Source of the DNA: Entamoeba histolytica HM-1:IMSS
Lineage: Eukaryota > Evosea > Mastigamoebida > Endamoebidae
Assembly (NCBI RefSeq): GCF_000208925.1
Contig: NW_001915029.1
Location: 5,777-35,762 of the forward strand
Direction of reading: 5' to 3'
Length of the DNA: 29,986 nucleotides
The notes below the pieces were generated by a model, which had not been told where the DNA came from, did no database searches, and worked only from the letters and a program-made list of their open reading frames with translations. Below, one piece after another: positions 19,679-29,151 of the stretch. Position numbers and translations under genes: made by a program. Position 1 is the stretch's first letter; every line of letters starts with the position of its first letter.

Positions 19679-19958
19679 GAACTTATCCCACAATTTTAGT
19701 TCTTATTTCTTTTCGTCTCATTTCTTGTGATATATCTGATGATGAACATTCTAACTCTCATTTGTTTGCATTAAACTCTACATCACTAATACTCTTTATT
19801 GGTGAAGTTCAAATACTCACTTCTCAATTTGAAGTAAATCTAATGTAGATATTCTATTAAATGACTTTTTCACACAAAATTAAAATAAATTTAATGTTTT
19901 TTGAAACTCTTCATAAAATCAACAAAAAAATACTTAAAAACCATGAATTTATTCAAAA
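19679..19958. other. Stretch between the LINE and the unknown gene; possible lost exon
   Basis: On the minus strand, about 19690-19850 has a coding-like frame with an interrupted reading (SISDVEFNANK, then a TGA, then ELECSSSDISQEMRRKEIR). The plus frame 19627-19848 is also open for 73 codons, but it is hydrophobic and begins inside the LINE tail. Either could be chance; neither is annotated as a gene. Confidence 0.35.
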
Positions 19959-21098
19959 TTAGTAATACATACCTTGAACAAATCCATCTTCTTTAAATCC
20001 CATATCTGACAAATGATCTATTTGCAAATATTCTTCCGTCATCTTGTATCTTTTTATATCAGCACATGGCTCAGACTCGTTATTCTGTGGAATAACTACT
20101 TTATTACTTGAGTCTTCAATTTGATGAAGTACTTCACTACTCTTAACTGGAAATACTTTATTACTATAATCAAACACTGTATGTTGATACTCAACAAAAG
20201 GAGAACCTATATCGTTATTTAATGGGTTATCTTCCATTGAGTTACTAATGTTAGTAGGAGATTGTGGTGGTTGAATTTTAACACCTTCATTTAATCGTTG
20301 ACATGGAGCAACTGATAAACAAGATACTAATGATGGACAACTAACTTTGTCATTAAAACAATCGAATTTACTTTCATCAATAGCTTGATCCAAAAATTCT
20401 TCTGTTGAGAATACCAAAAGAATGTTTCCATATGTTGTTTTATTTAAACAATCTTTGTCCCCAATAAAAACACCTTCATATTCTGTTTGAGAACCCCTTT
20501 CTTTTTTGAGATATTGGCAAAGAAAGTCATATACTAAAGTTCCTGTTGTATTTAATACTTCTATTTTCTTATAAATACCAATACATTTACCACCTTTCTT
20601 TACTAATGGAAGTTTTGTATATTGTTGGCTACTAATGGCACTTTTTGATACTTTTGTGTGTGCCAAACTATTATCACTCCCAAGTTCATTGTATTTAAGA
20701 TAACATTCATTAATGATATTCATAACAACAAGTTCATTGTAAACTAATCTCTTCTTATTTTGTTTTCCACTTTTCTCAGTTCCCTTTTTCATTATTGGAA
20801 TTCCTTCAGTATCAAATTTTAATTTGGCTTCTTTCTCTTCTTGAATTAATTCATACTCAAACTCTTTATCAAATATTATTACTCCATTTTCGTTCCATAT
20901 CTTTTGAATAGGGAAGAAGTGGTGTAATTTTTCCGCTCTTCTTTGTTCTTTTGAAAAAAGAAATGACCATCCTTTTGTTACTAAGTAGTAACACCCAGCT
21001 AATATATACATTCTTCTAGAGTTTGTTGACTTCATTTTAGTTTGAGCAGTTAAAGTTGCCTTTTGAAGTCTTGGAACTTTATCTAGTCTTTTTGCCAT
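19959..21098 (-). CDS. Hypothetical protein, basic N-terminus, 379 residues; 3' end uncertain
   Basis: I do not recognise this protein. The first ~35 residues are basic (MAKRLDKVPRLQKATLTAQTK). A Tyr/Trp/Phe-rich patch follows (YILAGCYYLVTKGWSFLFS, about 31-49), then charged helical sequence, and a Lys/Arg-rich stretch at about 107-117 (GTEKSGKQNKKR) that could be a nuclear signal. From about residue 260 it is polar and Ser/Asn/Pro-rich, probably disordered. No signal peptide or clear membrane helix. The frame ends FVQGMYY just after CAAG|GTATGT at 19972, a good 5' splice site, so the true C-terminus may lie in a downstream exon. A candidate is an AG at 19840 giving DLLQIEK and a stop at 19817, with a 133-bp intron; other AGs also work. 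The first ATG, MAKRLDK, is used. Confidence 0.65.
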   Translation of the reverse strand: MAKRLDKVPRLQKATLTAQTKMKSTNSRRMYILAGCYYLVTKGWSFLFSKEQRRAEKLHHFFPIQKIWNENGVIIFDKEFEYELIQEEKEAKLKFDTEGIPIMKKGTEKSGKQNKKRLVYNELVVMNIINECYLKYNELGSDNSLAHTKVSKSAISSQQYTKLPLVKKGGKCIGIYKKIEVLNTTGTLVYDFLCQYLKKERGSQTEYEGVFIGDKDCLNKTTYGNILLVFSTEEFLDQAIDESKFDCFNDKVSCPSLVSCLSVAPCQRLNEGVKIQPPQSPTNISNSMEDNPLNNDIGSPFVEYQHTVFDYSNKVFPVKSSEVLHQIEDSSNKVVIPQNNESEPCADIKRYKMTEEYLQIDHLSDMGFKEDGFVQGMYY

Positions 21099-21724
21099 AT
21101 CTTTAATGAAAAGATAGTTATCACCTAGGTTAAATAAAGAACTGTAACTAAAAATAAAATAAACATCATTGGTATTTTTTAGATCTTAAATAGTTATACC
21201 CCAAATTATGATTTTTTCTTTGAACTTTTCAATTCATCTTTCATAATTAAATAACAAGTTTATTTTATTATTTATATTCTTTTTAAACAATGAATTAATT
21301 AATTTAATTTATACTTAAAAATTCAAAAATTCTGTTTATAATTATTTTTTATTCTTTTGTGGAATAAATTCAAGTCTGACAATTTTATAAATAGTGAAAA
21401 ACATAACTCTTTGACATAATTTTATTTCTTTTATACTTATTTACTTTCTAACTTTAATATAAATCAAAAAATAAAAACCTGAAGGAGGAAGAATTTACTT
21501 TGGTTGATTAATTTTTATATTATATTGTGTTATGACATTTCATATTTAACATCATTTATTTTATTTTAGTGAACAGAACATTCTCTTATAATTTAAGTAG
21601 AGAATTATTTGGTTTTATATATCAAAATGATAAAGATGTATAAGAAAAGAGTATTATAGTTTGTAATAGGTTTATAATTTTTTTGAAATTCTGATGTTAT
21701 GTATTTGTCTTGTAAAAAATTGAA
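21099..21724. other. Intergenic region upstream of the unknown minus-strand gene
   Basis: AT-rich with no coding frame, RNA gene or clear repeat. It separates the minus-strand gene from the decayed SINE. Confidence 0.55.
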
Positions 21725-22260
21725 ATATCGAAGGTGGCATGTCTGAAACACTACACACAAACATTAATATAATTAAAACTTCAACTTTTAATGGTAATTA
21801 TCTGATTATGATAGTGTATTTGAATTAGGAATGTATTAGGTAAAGTTGCAAAGGGTGTAGCAAGATATTATGATAGAATATTACATGGTGTAATATAAGG
21901 AAGTACTAAAGTGTAGGTAAGACTAAAAGAAAATTAAACATAATAATATAGTGGGAATGAAATGTTTTCTTCTCCCATTCATAAAATAAAGAAAAAAGGA
22001 AAAAGAAAATGTTTAAAATTAAGATAGAAAATAAACAAAAGGATAAAAAGAAGAATTAAGCAGAAGAAGGATGAGAAGACATTAATAAGAAAAAATAAAA
22101 CAAAGAAGTGATTTTCTCATTTTGCAAGAAAAACATAAATGATAAGTTAAACAAAAAGATTACTGTTTTTTAAACAGCTCAGGGATTAGTCTCCGCTAAA
22201 CTAGGAAGAATATATGAAATTCTATTAACACTTAATTAACTATTTCTTTATTTTCATTTG
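21725..22260 (+). mobile_element. Decayed SINE of a second family (SINE1-like)
   Basis: Starts near ATATCGAAGGTGGCATGTC, similar to the 5' end of the other SINEs (TTCGAAGATGGCATATC, then a GAAACACTA / GGAACACTA match). It ends GGGATTAGTCTCCGCTAAAC ... ATTCTATTAACACTTAATTAA (22184-22245), which matches the 3' tail of the LINE remnants. Length of about 535 bp fits EhSINE1 (about 550 bp), which shares its 3' end with EhLINE1. The interior is not alignable to the other SINEs by eye, and no target-site duplication is evident. The 3' end is only about 100 bp before the next gene's ATG. Confidence 0.6.
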
Positions 22261-22362
22261 TTTGAAAATTAAAAACTAAATCAGATTTAAATCAAAAACC
22301 ACAAATTTTTATTTATGTTTTTATTTTTTAATCAACACTAATAATTATTATTATTTATTAAC

Positions 22363-23634
22363 ATGGAAAGTTCTCAACAAATCATTGAACGACTTAAGTT
22401 AGTTGAGTTACAACTTCAAAACGAAACGATGGAAAAAGAGTTAATGAAAAGAACGATAGAGTCATTAAAAATTCATATTAATTCGTTACAACACATACAA
22501 CAAGTTATGAATAATGAAATTGAAGAACTAAAAGAAGAAAATCAAATATGTCATAGTGAATTAAGGACAATTTGTAATATATTAAAAAATACATTTGGAG
22601 AAGATGAAGAAGATATACTTGATATAAGTGAAGACAATAATAAAAAAAGAGTTGTTTCAATTTGTCTTGGGTATGAAGAAGAAATCAACGATAAATGTTT
22701 TGATTTGATTATTAATGAAATTAATAATAATTATTCAATAAGTTATTTAAAAGCATTTAAGAATATATTATGTCATCATCCTCATCTTATTAACGGAGAG
22801 TTTAAACCAGAGATTTGGCATATAATTGGAGACAAATTACAAGGAAATATAATAGAAAAAAATTATTGTATTGAAATGTTGATTTATATATCTACATTAT
22901 TATATGACATTCCATTAACAATACTTGAACTACTCTCATCAATGTTTCAAAACCAAACAACATCATTAAATATAAAAAATTCAATTCTTATTATAATGAG
23001 TTATCTTACTGATAATAATTTAGTACCATTTACTAAAATAATTCATCACATTCTCTCTTTTTGTCTAAACCCATTTTATTTAAATGAACAAAATTATGGA
23101 ACAGCTACTATTGTTCTTTCACACATACTACCATTATTACCAAATCAAATAATTACTCTTATTGCACCTGATATCATTCGTTTAAATTTATGGCAAATTG
23201 ATTTTGGAGAAGAATGGAGAAATAAAAATCATATTGATCCACATCATTTAATTTTACTTTTATTTAAATCAAATGAAACTATTCAAACATTAAAATCAAC
23301 TTTTATTCAAAATGTATCATGTTTAGAATATATACTAAATCATCTTGAATTACGTTCTGATGAATCTCTTCAAATATTATATGAAATTGTTGATTTAATA
23401 CCATCCAAATGTTCTAAGTTTATTGAAAAATTATTAGAATTATATCCATTTACTGGTGATATAAATGCTTGTTTAACAGCATGTGATATATTCCTTATGT
23501 ATTTACCAACACTATTATCTTCTTCATCATTTATTTTACTTAAACAACAAATACTCAAAACGATTCAACCATATATTGTTTTAAATGAAAAATTGGCAGT
23601 AGCATTTCATCAAATCTCTTCACTAACAATTTAA
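22363..23634 (+). CDS. Hypothetical coiled-coil plus helical-repeat protein, 423 residues
   Basis: Not recognised. Residues 1-75 form a coiled coil (heptads of Leu/Ile/Met in ERLKLVELQLQNETMEKEL and later EIEELKEENQICHSEL). An acidic linker (about 78-92, GEDEEDILDISEDNN) follows. The remaining ~330 residues look all-helical, with repeated amphipathic pairs rich in Leu/Ile (e.g. TILELLSSMFQ, ILSHILPLLPNQIITLI), like ARM/HEAT-type solenoids; no signature is strong enough to name. No signal peptide or membrane helix, so probably a cytosolic scaffold (inference). The gene ends 28 bp from the stop of the convergent CCDC47 gene. The ATG follows a T/A-rich leader right after the decayed SINE. Confidence 0.8.
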   Translation: MESSQQIIERLKLVELQLQNETMEKELMKRTIESLKIHINSLQHIQQVMNNEIEELKEENQICHSELRTICNILKNTFGEDEEDILDISEDNNKKRVVSICLGYEEEINDKCFDLIINEINNNYSISYLKAFKNILCHHPHLINGEFKPEIWHIIGDKLQGNIIEKNYCIEMLIYISTLLYDIPLTILELLSSMFQNQTTSLNIKNSILIIMSYLTDNNLVPFTKIIHHILSFCLNPFYLNEQNYGTATIVLSHILPLLPNQIITLIAPDIIRLNLWQIDFGEEWRNKNHIDPHHLILLLFKSNETIQTLKSTFIQNVSCLEYILNHLELRSDESLQILYEIVDLIPSKCSKFIEKLLELYPFTGDINACLTACDIFLMYLPTLLSSSSFILLKQQILKTIQPYIVLNEKLAVAFHQISSLTI

Positions 23635-23662
23635 ATGAATTTTTTTTTCTTTAACTACTCAA

Positions 23663-24828
23663 TTATCCCATTCTTACTTTTACTTGTTTTCTTTTAACAA
23701 GTTTATTTCTTTGTTTTTCTTCATATTTTCGTCTTTCTTCAGGTGTCATAGCATTAATCTTCATTGCCTTTTCTTTTTCTATTCTTTCAGCATTTTCTTC
23801 TCTGATTTTCTTTGCTCTTTCCTTTTCTTCTTCTTCTTGAATTTCTGCTCTAACTGCTTTACATTTTTCAAGAAGATAAGGTTTAATTGTCACTTTATTA
23901 ATAGAATTAGCTAATCCAAAAATAAGGTCAGTAGCTTTTGAAATAATTTCTCCATTACAAATTTTAATACTACATCTCATTAAAGATTTTTCATCACAAA
24001 CTGATGTGGATTGATCAGATAAGATGAAATAATTAAATTCTTTTTCATATAAATTGATAAAATCAATCATTGGTTGATTTAAAATTCCTGTTGAATCAAA
24101 TGCATCACTAAAAACAACATATTTTTCTGATAATTTCATTTGTGCTCCATTTCTAGTTTTACAGAATTTTGAAATTTCTGAATATTGTTTTCTTAATTTT
24201 TTTTCTTGTTTACTTTTACAAATACCATAAATACAAGGTGGTGCAATACCTTTATTGAACACAACATCAATTATTAATTCATCTTGTTGTTTAGTAATAA
24301 GAGAAAAAAGATGATTAAAGAGTTCTTGTCTTTTCACCAAATTGAAATTAAGACAAGCGCCTTTTATTAAAGGATGATCATAACATTCAATAACAAATTT
24401 ATTACATGAAACACTCATAATTCCAACAGGAACTTCTGATTTCCTATTTCCTTTTTTAAAGTATTTAAATATTGCAGCATGAGCAAAATGTGCACTAATC
24501 ATATTAAGATATTTGATTTATTATGTATTTTTAATAGTTCAATATATATTAAAACAAACTATTCTGTTACTACACTAGTATTACTAGATTTACCAATAAA
24601 GAAATATACAAAATATATAATCACAAAGAATAATGTAATATATTCCATTTTATAACTTTTGGAATGTAAGTCTTTTCGTTCAGAAGCTGGTTGTGGTTTT
24701 CTAGGTCTAACAAATTCAGAATGTGATATTTGTAAATTTTCTTCTTCATTAAAATCTTGTACCTCTTCATTTGTTTCTTGAGCAAGGGTTGAAAGAAGTA
24801 AAAGACTAGTAAGTAACAGTACTTTCAT
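23663..24828 (-). CDS. CCDC47: CCDC47 homologue, PAT-complex subunit of the ER multipass translocon (two exons)
   Basis: In animals CCDC47 works with Asterix at the ER to help insert multi-spanning membrane proteins. Exon 1 is 24828-24560, exon 2 is 24494-23663; joined 1101 nt, 366 residues. In order: a signal peptide (1-16, MKVLLLTSLLLLSTLA), a short acidic luminal part (EEVQDFNEEE), one membrane helix (about 62-78, ending YFFIGK as in animal CCDC47), a cytosolic DUF1682-type domain (KRQELFNHLFSLI, then DELIIDVVFN, then LSDQST, aligning with the human FLKRQDLLNVL / QIKVTMND / HFSDQF series), and a long charged helix ending KLVKRKQVKVRMG, like the human KKLEKKQMKMKQIKVKAM end. The luminal acidic region is much shorter than in animals. 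The two open frames, read as separate genes, are one gene. The PAT complex has been little noted in Entamoeba as far as I know. Confidence 0.9.
24495..24559 (-). other. CCDC47 intron (65 bp)
   Basis: Minus strand GTTTGTTTTAATATAT ... ATGATTAG. It is in phase 2; splicing makes codon TA|T (Tyr90) and gives VVTEYAHFAHAAIFKYF. Unspliced, the frame ends at the TAG formed by TA plus the intron's first G, which is why the gene looks split. Confidence 0.9.
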
Positions 24829-24843
24829 TACTGAATTATTTTA

Positions 24844-24851
24844 AGTTCATT
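24844..24851 (-). promoter_or_regulatory. GAAC element of the CCDC47 gene
   Basis: Minus strand AATGAACT, an exact match to the Entamoeba GAAC consensus, followed by an initiator-like AAAATAATTCA directly before the ATG at 24828. The leader would be only a few bases. The TFIIIC gene starts 156 bp away on the other strand, so this is a compact divergent promoter. Confidence 0.6.
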
Positions 24852-24984
24852 TATTTTAACAAAACTATAATTTTATTATATTTTAATATTAATGCTAAAA
24901 GAAAAAAAAATAAAATAAAAATTAAGAAATAAAAAAAAAAAAAAACCCTCAAAGAATCTTTATAATAAAAAAAAAACCGAAAGA

Positions 24985-27900
24985 ATGGAAAGTGATTATT
25001 ATACCATTTTATTACAAGAAATAGCATATGAATCATGTGAATTTGGGATAGGTATAAAAAGTATAAAAGAAATAATACAAAAACGAATTGAATTTAAACC
25101 AACAAAAGAACAATGGGAAATAATCTTTTATGAACCAATAAAAGAAAGTATAGAATTATTTGAATTTTATGAAAAAAAGAAAGAAATAAAAGAAAAAAGA
25201 ATAATAAAAGAAAAGATATATGAAGAAACAAATGAAATGACAATAAAAATGAAAAGAGAACATCATTTATATTTTTTAGGATATAGAGATACAAGTGTAT
25301 ATTTATCAGATTTATTATATAATGTATTAGCGTGTATTGGAAAAGAAAGAGGAAATGGAATAGCACAATATGATTTATTAAAAAAAGTAGAAATAGATAA
25401 TAGAAATATAACGTATTATGTCAAAAAATTAACAGATGCTGGATTAATAAAAAAATATCCAATTTTAAAAAATTCATGGAAATTAGTTTTATCGATTTTT
25501 GATTTTAATTCTTCTAATCGTCAAAACTCAGAAGATGAAGACTTAATTGAAAAATATGAAAATATTTTTAAAAGAATATTAGAAGAAAATAAAGGAAAAT
25601 ATGTTCCACAAAGTGTAATTAGAAAAGCATTAGGACTTACTGGAGCACAAAATAAAAAAAGATTTAATTCAGTAGGAAGATTTATTCAAAGAAAAAAGAT
25701 AGCTGAACTTGTTCAAGGAACAGTTAAAGGTGGATCAAGTAAAATTAGTATGTTTTGGAAATTAAAAGAAGAAAATAATGTTATTCAACAACCTTTTCAA
25801 ATTAATGAAAATCAAATTGGTGGAATTGATGAAGAATTTTCTATTGTTCAAAATTCTAATAATCAAGAATATTCAATTAATTCACAAATGAATCCAATAA
25901 TTCAAATACAAGAAAATGATGAAAATTCAATAAATGAAATTGAAAATACACAAATTGAAAATGGAGAAGATGAAGAAAGTGTTGGATTTCTTGGAAGAGA
26001 ACATCCATTATTCAGTGAATTATATCAATTAGTTTCAATATCAAAAAATGGAGCAACAATAAGAGATATTTCAAAATATTTAAAAATGTCAATTAAATTA
26101 GCAACAAGAATAACACAATTTATTGCAAATACTAAAATGTTTGGAATTACAGTTACAATGGAAGGAAAAGTAAGATCAAAAACATCAGAATATCGTTTAT
26201 GGCTTAAAGAAATTGCACCAAAAATTAATGAAGAAGAATTTAAAAAAGAAGAAATAAAACAAAAAGAAGAAGAAATAAAAAGAAAAGAAATAAAAAAAGA
26301 AGAAAGAAATGAAAATAATATTCTTTCACAACCTAAAAAAATTAGAAAATCTACAACTACTTTAAATAAAGAAAGAACTCGTTTAATTAATGAAATTATT
26401 CAACGTGAAGGAATTGTTGGATTATCTGAAATTAGAAGAGAACTTGGAATGAAAGAAAATACATCAGAACATCATAAAACTATTATGAGAATGCTTCAAC
26501 CAGCAATTACTAAAGGATTAATTGAAATTAAATCATTAAAAATACCATTTGAAAATGGAGGATTTAGAAATATAAAAGTTGTTATTCAAACAAAATTAAA
26601 AGATGTTCATCAAAAAATAAAAGAATATATTATTAAATGTTCAAAAATTAAACCAATTAATAAAAAAGATATTGAAAATGTTGTTCAAATTGAAAAAGAA
26701 AATATTAGTGAAGTTGAAAAAAGAGAAGAAACTAAAGTTAAAAAATATTGGAAAGGAATGATTAAACCAGTTATGATTAGAGTTAAAACTTGTTTTATTG
26801 AAATTTGGAAATTTATCTTTGAAAAACAAAAAATAGAAGGAAAGAATTTTGTTATTCAAGAAAATGAAATAAATAATGAAGATTTAAAATTTACAACTGT
26901 TGATGATTGTATTAAATGGTTAAATCAATTGGAAATTACTCAAATTAAAATGAGACTTATGGAATTTGTAGAAAATTTAGAAATTGGAATGTTTAATAAA
27001 TTAATTGGAATTGTAAAAGAAAATTGTCCATTTGATGAAAATTTAATTGAACAACCAATAAAAGTAAAAGATTTAGAAGTAATTGAAAGAGAATGGTTAT
27101 TAACAAATAAATCATGGATTAAAAGATTAAATATTGTTATTTCATTTTTAAGAGATATGAGACTTATCCAAAGAGATATTGAATCAGATGATCCTGATGG
27201 AATGGTTGTTTCTAAAAAAGGTATTTTCTTTATTCAAAATAATCAAACAAAAGAAATTACAGCAAATATATTTAATTTCAATTCATTAATTACTGTTAAT
27301 CAATTTTGGGTAAATGTTGAAGTAAAATCATTACAATTTCCAGTAACTGATCCAATAACACAAAAAACTGAAGAACCATCAACAATTGTTATTGAAGGAC
27401 TTCAAAATTTACCATTATTAAAAAGAAGTATTTCATGGCATACTGGTTCAATTTTAACTAAACCACAAAGAGCTATGATTTATGATCATATTTATAATGA
27501 ACATACTGAATATGACGAACAAAAATTATGTGAAGAAACAGGATTTAGTGAACAACAATTAGCTCATGTTATAAGTCAATTTAGACAAAGGTGTTTAAAG
27601 AAAAAACAACCAATTGTTGATAAAAAATTAAAAATTAGAAAATTTATTTTACCACAAAAAAAAAGAAAAACAGAAAAAAATGATGAAAAAAAATGGAGTA
27701 AAGAAGAAGATAGAAAAATATTAATTGCTTATAGAAAATATTGGTTTGAAGGAAATATTGAACAAAATGATGATTCTCTTCCTGAATTTTTACCTGATGG
27801 TATTTTAAAAAAATTAACAAAAAAAGTTGGAGCTAAAATGAAACAAATAAGTGTTAGATTAAAAGAATTATTATTACCTGAAAATCATGAAATTATTGAA

Positions 27901-29004
27901 GAAATATTTGATGAAGATTTAGAAAAATATGATGATGATGAAATTATTGAAATTAAAAAAAAAGAAAATAAAATATTTGATGATGATGTTCAACTTATTT
28001 TTAATAATGATGAACAAAGAAATGAAGTTTATAAATCAATGGCAATGCTTAGATTAAATCCTGATGAAATTAGAAGTTTAGGACTTGATGTTGATATGTT
28101 ATTTAAAAAGTATCAACATGCATTAAGTTTTTTAGCTGAAATTAAATTTATTAGTAAAGATAGAAATCCTTTTAGTCCAATGTTAATGAGTTTAACTCCT
28201 TCTTTTATTAATCTTACTGAATCTAAATTATTTTCTCAATCTTTCTTTAAAAAATATACTCCAATTACTTCTTGTGGTTGGTGGGAAATTCAACAACCAA
28301 TTCTTCAAGAACAAGTTGATGAAATGATTATTCAATTATCCTTTATTTCTGAAATTCATCCATATATATTTCCTAAAGGTGAATTTGCAAGTGAAAAAAT
28401 AGGTGATAGTTCATTAATATTTTATGAAGAAGATATTAATGATAAATATGTTTATAGTAAAGGAAGTCAATGGTATTCTTCTTTAACTTTTCTTAAAAGA
28501 CTTAGTTGTTTTAGTGATAAAGAAATTATGTTATTTAATCGTATTAAAAATATTTTTAATAATGAAGAAAATAATTCTATTGAAAGAGATTTAACAATTA
28601 GTATTATTATTAATCAAATTGGTTATTCTATTAAAGTTATTGAACCTATTATCGCTTATATGTTATTTAAAAAAATTATTATTAGAGAAAAAAGAATTTA
28701 TTCTTTACCTCTTGAACAAATTGTATCAGAACCTTTAGACTTAGACAGAATGACTCCTTGGTCTAAATTTGATGGTAATATTGATATTGATTTATTTAAT
28801 TCTTTAATTCATAGAATGAAATCTTTTGTATTTAAATATCCTTCTGTCTCTGTTGAAAATTTATGTAAAAAATTCCCTTTTGCTCAAGAAGATACATTAT
28901 ATTTATTACAATATCTTGTTGATGAAGGTGATATTGAGATTAGAACAAATGGTTTATTTGAAGATGGTTTATATGTTTTTCCTAAAATTTCATCATTTTT
29001 TTAA
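24985..29004 (+). CDS. TFIIIC largest subunit homologue (B-box-binding, Tfc3 / GTF3C1-like)
   Basis: 1339 residues. TFIIIC binds the internal A and B boxes of tRNA and similar genes and recruits TFIIIB for RNA polymerase III. The main evidence is the winged-helix 'B-block TFIIIC' segment at about 108-160 (LLYNVLACIGKERGNGIAQYDLL, then NITYYVKKLTDAGLIKK), plus further winged-helix-like segments (about 190-255, 337-400, 460-530). A Lys/Glu-rich linker lies at about 413-450. A SANT/Myb-like segment KWSKEEDRKILIAYRKYWFE sits at about 902-921, as in other TFIIIC large subunits. Animal GTF3C1 is about 2100 residues and yeast Tfc3 about 1160, so the size is plausible. Many AAA/GAA/ATT codons make it low-complexity; homology is limited to the B-block region and gross layout. 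Single exon; start is MESDYYT, the first ATG after an A-rich leader. Confidence 0.78.
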   Translation: MESDYYTILLQEIAYESCEFGIGIKSIKEIIQKRIEFKPTKEQWEIIFYEPIKESIELFEFYEKKKEIKEKRIIKEKIYEETNEMTIKMKREHHLYFLGYRDTSVYLSDLLYNVLACIGKERGNGIAQYDLLKKVEIDNRNITYYVKKLTDAGLIKKYPILKNSWKLVLSIFDFNSSNRQNSEDEDLIEKYENIFKRILEENKGKYVPQSVIRKALGLTGAQNKKRFNSVGRFIQRKKIAELVQGTVKGGSSKISMFWKLKEENNVIQQPFQINENQIGGIDEEFSIVQNSNNQEYSINSQMNPIIQIQENDENSINEIENTQIENGEDEESVGFLGREHPLFSELYQLVSISKNGATIRDISKYLKMSIKLATRITQFIANTKMFGITVTMEGKVRSKTSEYRLWLKEIAPKINEEEFKKEEIKQKEEEIKRKEIKKEERNENNILSQPKKIRKSTTTLNKERTRLINEIIQREGIVGLSEIRRELGMKENTSEHHKTIMRMLQPAITKGLIEIKSLKIPFENGGFRNIKVVIQTKLKDVHQKIKEYIIKCSKIKPINKKDIENVVQIEKENISEVEKREETKVKKYWKGMIKPVMIRVKTCFIEIWKFIFEKQKIEGKNFVIQENEINNEDLKFTTVDDCIKWLNQLEITQIKMRLMEFVENLEIGMFNKLIGIVKENCPFDENLIEQPIKVKDLEVIEREWLLTNKSWIKRLNIVISFLRDMRLIQRDIESDDPDGMVVSKKGIFFIQNNQTKEITANIFNFNSLITVNQFWVNVEVKSLQFPVTDPITQKTEEPSTIVIEGLQNLPLLKRSISWHTGSILTKPQRAMIYDHIYNEHTEYDEQKLCEETGFSEQQLAHVISQFRQRCLKKKQPIVDKKLKIRKFILPQKKRKTEKNDEKKWSKEEDRKILIAYRKYWFEGNIEQNDDSLPEFLPDGILKKLTKKVGAKMKQISVRLKELLLPENHEIIEEIFDEDLEKYDDDEIIEIKKKENKIFDDDVQLIFNNDEQRNEVYKSMAMLRLNPDEIRSLGLDVDMLFKKYQHALSFLAEIKFISKDRNPFSPMLMSLTPSFINLTESKLFSQSFFKKYTPITSCGWWEIQQPILQEQVDEMIIQLSFISEIHPYIFPKGEFASEKIGDSSLIFYEEDINDKYVYSKGSQWYSSLTFLKRLSCFSDKEIMLFNRIKNIFNNEENNSIERDLTISIIINQIGYSIKVIEPIIAYMLFKKIIIREKRIYSLPLEQIVSEPLDLDRMTPWSKFDGNIDIDLFNSLIHRMKSFVFKYPSVSVENLCKKFPFAQEDTLYLLQYLVDEGDIEIRTNGLFEDGLYVFPKISSFF

Positions 29005-29056
29005 TTAATTATTTTGTACTTTTTTTTTTTGTTTTTCTTTTTAAATTTTATATTTA

Positions 29057-29082
29057 TTATAATTATTATAATTATTATAATT
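29057..29082. repeat. 9-bp tandem repeat (TTATAATTA, about three units) in the TFIIIC 3' flank
   Basis: Units at 29057 and 29066, and a nearly complete third at 29075. It lies between the TFIIIC stop and the eS4 promoter. Simple AT microsatellite; no function claimed. Confidence 0.6.
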
Positions 29083-29151
29083 TTTTATTATTTTTTTTAA
29101 TTTTATAAAAAAAAGGGTTTTAAAACTTAAAATAAGGAATTTCTTTGTGAA

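Noticed and set aside
24559..24828. Separate small membrane protein of 89 residues
   Set aside because: It is exon 1 of CCDC47; its stop codon is created by the first base of the intron.
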